Below are positions 39,399 through 40,610 of a DNA stretch of 40,610 nucleotides, in pieces. This stretch comes from Clostridia bacterium. Lineage in GTDB: Bacteria; Bacillota; Clostridia; Oscillospirales; Oscillospiraceae. Each line of letters begins with the position of its first letter. Within the stretch, counting starts at the first letter, position 1. The notes under the pieces were generated by a model. That model was not told the DNA's origin and did no database searches. It saw only the letters and a program-made list of their open reading frames with translations. Position numbers and translations under genes: made by a program. The stretch lies in contig JAGKTU010000040.1 of assembly GCA_021153265.1 (NCBI GenBank), positions 1-40,610 on the forward strand. Direction: 5' to 3'.

Positions 39399-40349
39399 TT
39401 ACACCGCTTTACGCATTTTTATGTGGTCTTGTTTCAAACTGCGGATGATGTTGATTTCGTCCATGTCCTTCTTCAAGTCTGTGGTCAGGATGTTCAGGTA
39501 GTTTTCGGTGATGTCGAGGCTGCTGTGTCCGAGTATCTTCTGGAGAGTAACCACCGAGCCGCCCATGGTGACCCATTTCTTTGCGAAGGTGTGACGGAAG
39601 CGATGGACTCCTGTTCTTTCGATACCGCACAGGTGGCAGTAGTCCCACAGGGCATGATAGCAGCTGCTTCGGGTAAGTTGGTCGCCGTAGGTGGAGATGA
39701 AGAGCCAATCTTCCAGGTTGCCCTGTCTGTACTTCAGGTACTCATGGAGAATTTTCACGATGTCCTCATTCAAAGGGATAATCAGGGGTTTTCTGTTCTT
39801 CGTGACGTTCACATAGACAATGCGATTGTCGAAGTCCAAATCCTTGATTTTGATGTTCACAAGGCTGTTCTGGCGGATGCCCGTAGACAGAAGCAGATTG
39901 ACAATGACCCAACTGCGATAGGTCGCAAAGTTACAAGTCCGCACATCGGGCTTCCGCAACAGGCGCTTCAGTTCTGCATCGGTGTAAGTTTCGATGTGAT
40001 GCTTGTCCGTCTTCGGGATGCTGATTTCAAAGTGGGGAAGGTACTCGCAGCGGATGAAGAACCGCAGAATGGTCTTCAAATCTCTTGCGTAAGTTCCAAG
40101 AGAAACGTCGTTGATATTGGGGTCTTCCCGCAGAGCGATGATGAACTCAGGCATTGTCTTTTCCGACAGTTCGGAGATGGGTGTGTCTGCGGGAACACGC
40201 TTGTAAATCTGCTTGATTGCGACTTCGTAATGGATAATTGTGCCTTGGCGCAGGTTGCGGGATTTGCAATCCAGAATGAACTCTTGGAATCCCTCTTCAA
40301 AGGTTTTTTGAACACTTGCACACAGGCGCATTTTCTTCTTTCTTGCCAT
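39399..40349 (-). CDS. Tyrosine recombinase (integrase) of the element
   Basis: The 316-residue protein has the phage-type SAM-like N-terminal domain (about 15-105) and the catalytic domain with R159 in STGIRQNSL, K184 in TKNRK, H249-x2-R252 in HRFRHTFA, H275 in LGHSSLD and nucleophile Y284 in ITENYL. All six catalytic positions are present, so it should be active. It reads inward from the right attachment site and starts 151 bases from the stop of the interrupted gene, just after a terminator hairpin. GGAG lies 9 bases before the ATG at 40349. No promoter is evident between it and the host gene, so its expression may depend on read-through. It is the best candidate for the enzyme that inserts the element. 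Confidence 0.95.
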   Translation of the reverse strand: MARKKKMRLCASVQKTFEEGFQEFILDCKSRNLRQGTIIHYEVAIKQIYKRVPADTPISELSEKTMPEFIIALREDPNINDVSLGTYARDLKTILRFFIRCEYLPHFEISIPKTDKHHIETYTDAELKRLLRKPDVRTCNFATYRSWVIVNLLLSTGIRQNSLVNIKIKDLDFDNRIVYVNVTKNRKPLIIPLNEDIVKILHEYLKYRQGNLEDWLFISTYGDQLTRSSCYHALWDYCHLCGIERTGVHRFRHTFAKKWVTMGGSVVTLQKILGHSSLDITENYLNILTTDLKKDMDEINIIRSLKQDHIKMRKAV

Positions 40350-40370
40350 GGTTTGACACTCCGTTCTGCA

Positions 40371-40439
40371 TCCAAAAAAACAAAGAATCCAGGATGCATG
40401 TCATTGAGATTTTCCTCAAAATGACATGCTTCCTGGATT
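40371..40439 (-). terminator. Element-supplied terminator of the GGGtGRT gene, ahead of the integrase
   Basis: Reading the minus strand, AATCCAGGAAGCATGTCATT (40439-40420) pairs with the complementary arm (40405-40386) in a nearly perfect 20-bp stem, followed by CTTTGTTTTTTTGG (40385-40371). A smaller GTCCAAAACC / GGTTTTGAC hairpin lies nearer the stop codon. Confidence 0.85.
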
Positions 40440-40499
40440 GATTTGTTATGATATGCTTAGTCCGAACTTTTAGAGGTCAAAACCGCAGGTTTTGGACTC

Positions 40500-40610
40500 T
40501 TACTTAAGGCTTTCCTCAACAGCAACAGCCACGGAAACGGTCATACCGACCATGGGGTTGTTACCTGCGCCCAGGAAGCCCATCATCTCAACGTGGGCGG
40601 GGACGGAGGA
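40500..40610 (-). CDS. C-terminus of a GGGtGRT-type protein (gene continues past the window)
   Basis: The visible 36 residues, SSVPAHVEMMGFLGAGNNPM and VGMTVSVAVAVEESLK, match the end of the GGGtGRT family, an abundant but poorly understood clostridial protein. The segment from 40500 to 40594 duplicates 32061-32155; everything left of the crossover belongs to the element. Integration has thus kept the protein sequence intact through synonymous codons. The main part of the gene lies beyond base 40610. Identification from the last 36 residues is from memory of the family and is fairly secure. Confidence 0.72.
   Translation of the reverse strand, partial: SSVPAHVEMMGFLGAGNNPMVGMTVSVAVAVEESLK

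Larger units (their letters stand above)
32089..40594. mobile_element. Integrated mobile element in the 3' end of a GGGtGRT-type gene
   Basis: The element is bounded by 67-bp direct repeats (32089-32155 and 40528-40594), so one unit is about 8.4 kb. A tyrosine recombinase gene lies 179 bases inside the right repeat and reads inward. The cargo is two small paralogues, a winged-helix Rep-like protein, a GIY-YIG protein, an XRE repressor, small phage-like proteins, a serine recombinase, a CFI-box protein and a WYL regulator. There are no relaxase, coupling-protein or capsid genes, so it is neither a complete conjugative element nor a complete prophage. It may be a mobilisable island or a phage satellite that uses a helper. 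The right end restores the last 27-30 codons of the host gene with synonymous codons and adds a new terminator. Confidence 0.88.

Noticed and set aside
1..40610. CRISPR arrays, rRNA or tRNA genes
   Set aside because: No regularly spaced repeats and no rRNA or credible tRNA sequences were seen on either strand.

Overview
The window comes from the chromosome of a GC-rich, Gram-positive gut-type Clostridium relative. An Oscillospiraceae-like bacterium fits best, by inference from gene content: beta-CASP RNase J, GdpP, a DUF6472 protein, a GGGtGRT-type gene, strong Shine-Dalgarno sites and G+C-rich codon use. Nearly all of 1-32060 is host chromosome. About 32089-40594 is an integrated mobile element, and the last 111 bases return to the host.

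Host core, left part. A minus-strand operon runs miaB - mutS - CPBP-family membrane protease - mutL (mutL leaves the window at base 1). A divergent gene at 6223 encodes a membrane-anchored parvulin-like foldase. After an AT-richer YdcF-like gene and a palindromic intergenic repeat comes a second long minus-strand operon, gdpP - rplI - dnaB - tilS - hpt - ftsH, with a near-consensus promoter ahead of gdpP. It links c-di-AMP turnover, translation, replication, tRNA-Ile decoding, purine salvage and membrane proteolysis. FtsH lacks about 55 residues that normally lie between its second membrane helix and Walker A.

Host core, right part. RNase J, a tRNA-dihydrouridine synthase, a GH13 amylase coupled to a minimal kinase-like protein, a hemolysin III gene whose last helix has been replaced by repeat DNA, and lysA behind a lysine riboswitch. 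Then come a CBS-domain protein, an XRE regulator with membrane helices overlapping 5-formyl-THF cyclo-ligase, a small membrane protein, a DUF1643 protein, DUF6472, two lipoproteins (one joining a parvulin-like region to a C39-like peptidase and a zinc ribbon) and a GNAT acetyltransferase. A 99-bp repeat occurs twice (18179 and 21719). The first copy belongs to a 212-bp unit with 15-bp inverted ends.

Mobile element. The 3' end of a GGGtGRT-type gene is present twice, at 32061-32155 and 40500-40594. The copies share 67 identical bp, and all five mismatches over 95 bp are synonymous. A tyrosine recombinase lies next to the right copy. The element therefore appears to integrate into the 3' end of a protein-coding gene and to supply a replacement C-terminus and terminator. 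It carries two tandem paralogous small proteins, a winged-helix/Rep-like protein, a GIY-YIG nuclease-like gene, an XRE repressor with divergent promoters and a palindromic operator, small phage-like proteins including DUF6809, a serine recombinase, a zinc-ribbon/CFI-box protein and a WYL regulator. No relaxase or conjugation genes are visible.

The most unusual signal is in the element: two neighbouring genes (33712-33966 and 34577-34996) each contain one in-frame TAG. Both TAGs follow a GCG codon, both are one C-to-T change from CAG (Gln), and both are followed by clearly coding sequence. None of the twelve element genes stops at TAG, while two host genes do. Readthrough, TAG recoding or two nonsense mutations are all possible.
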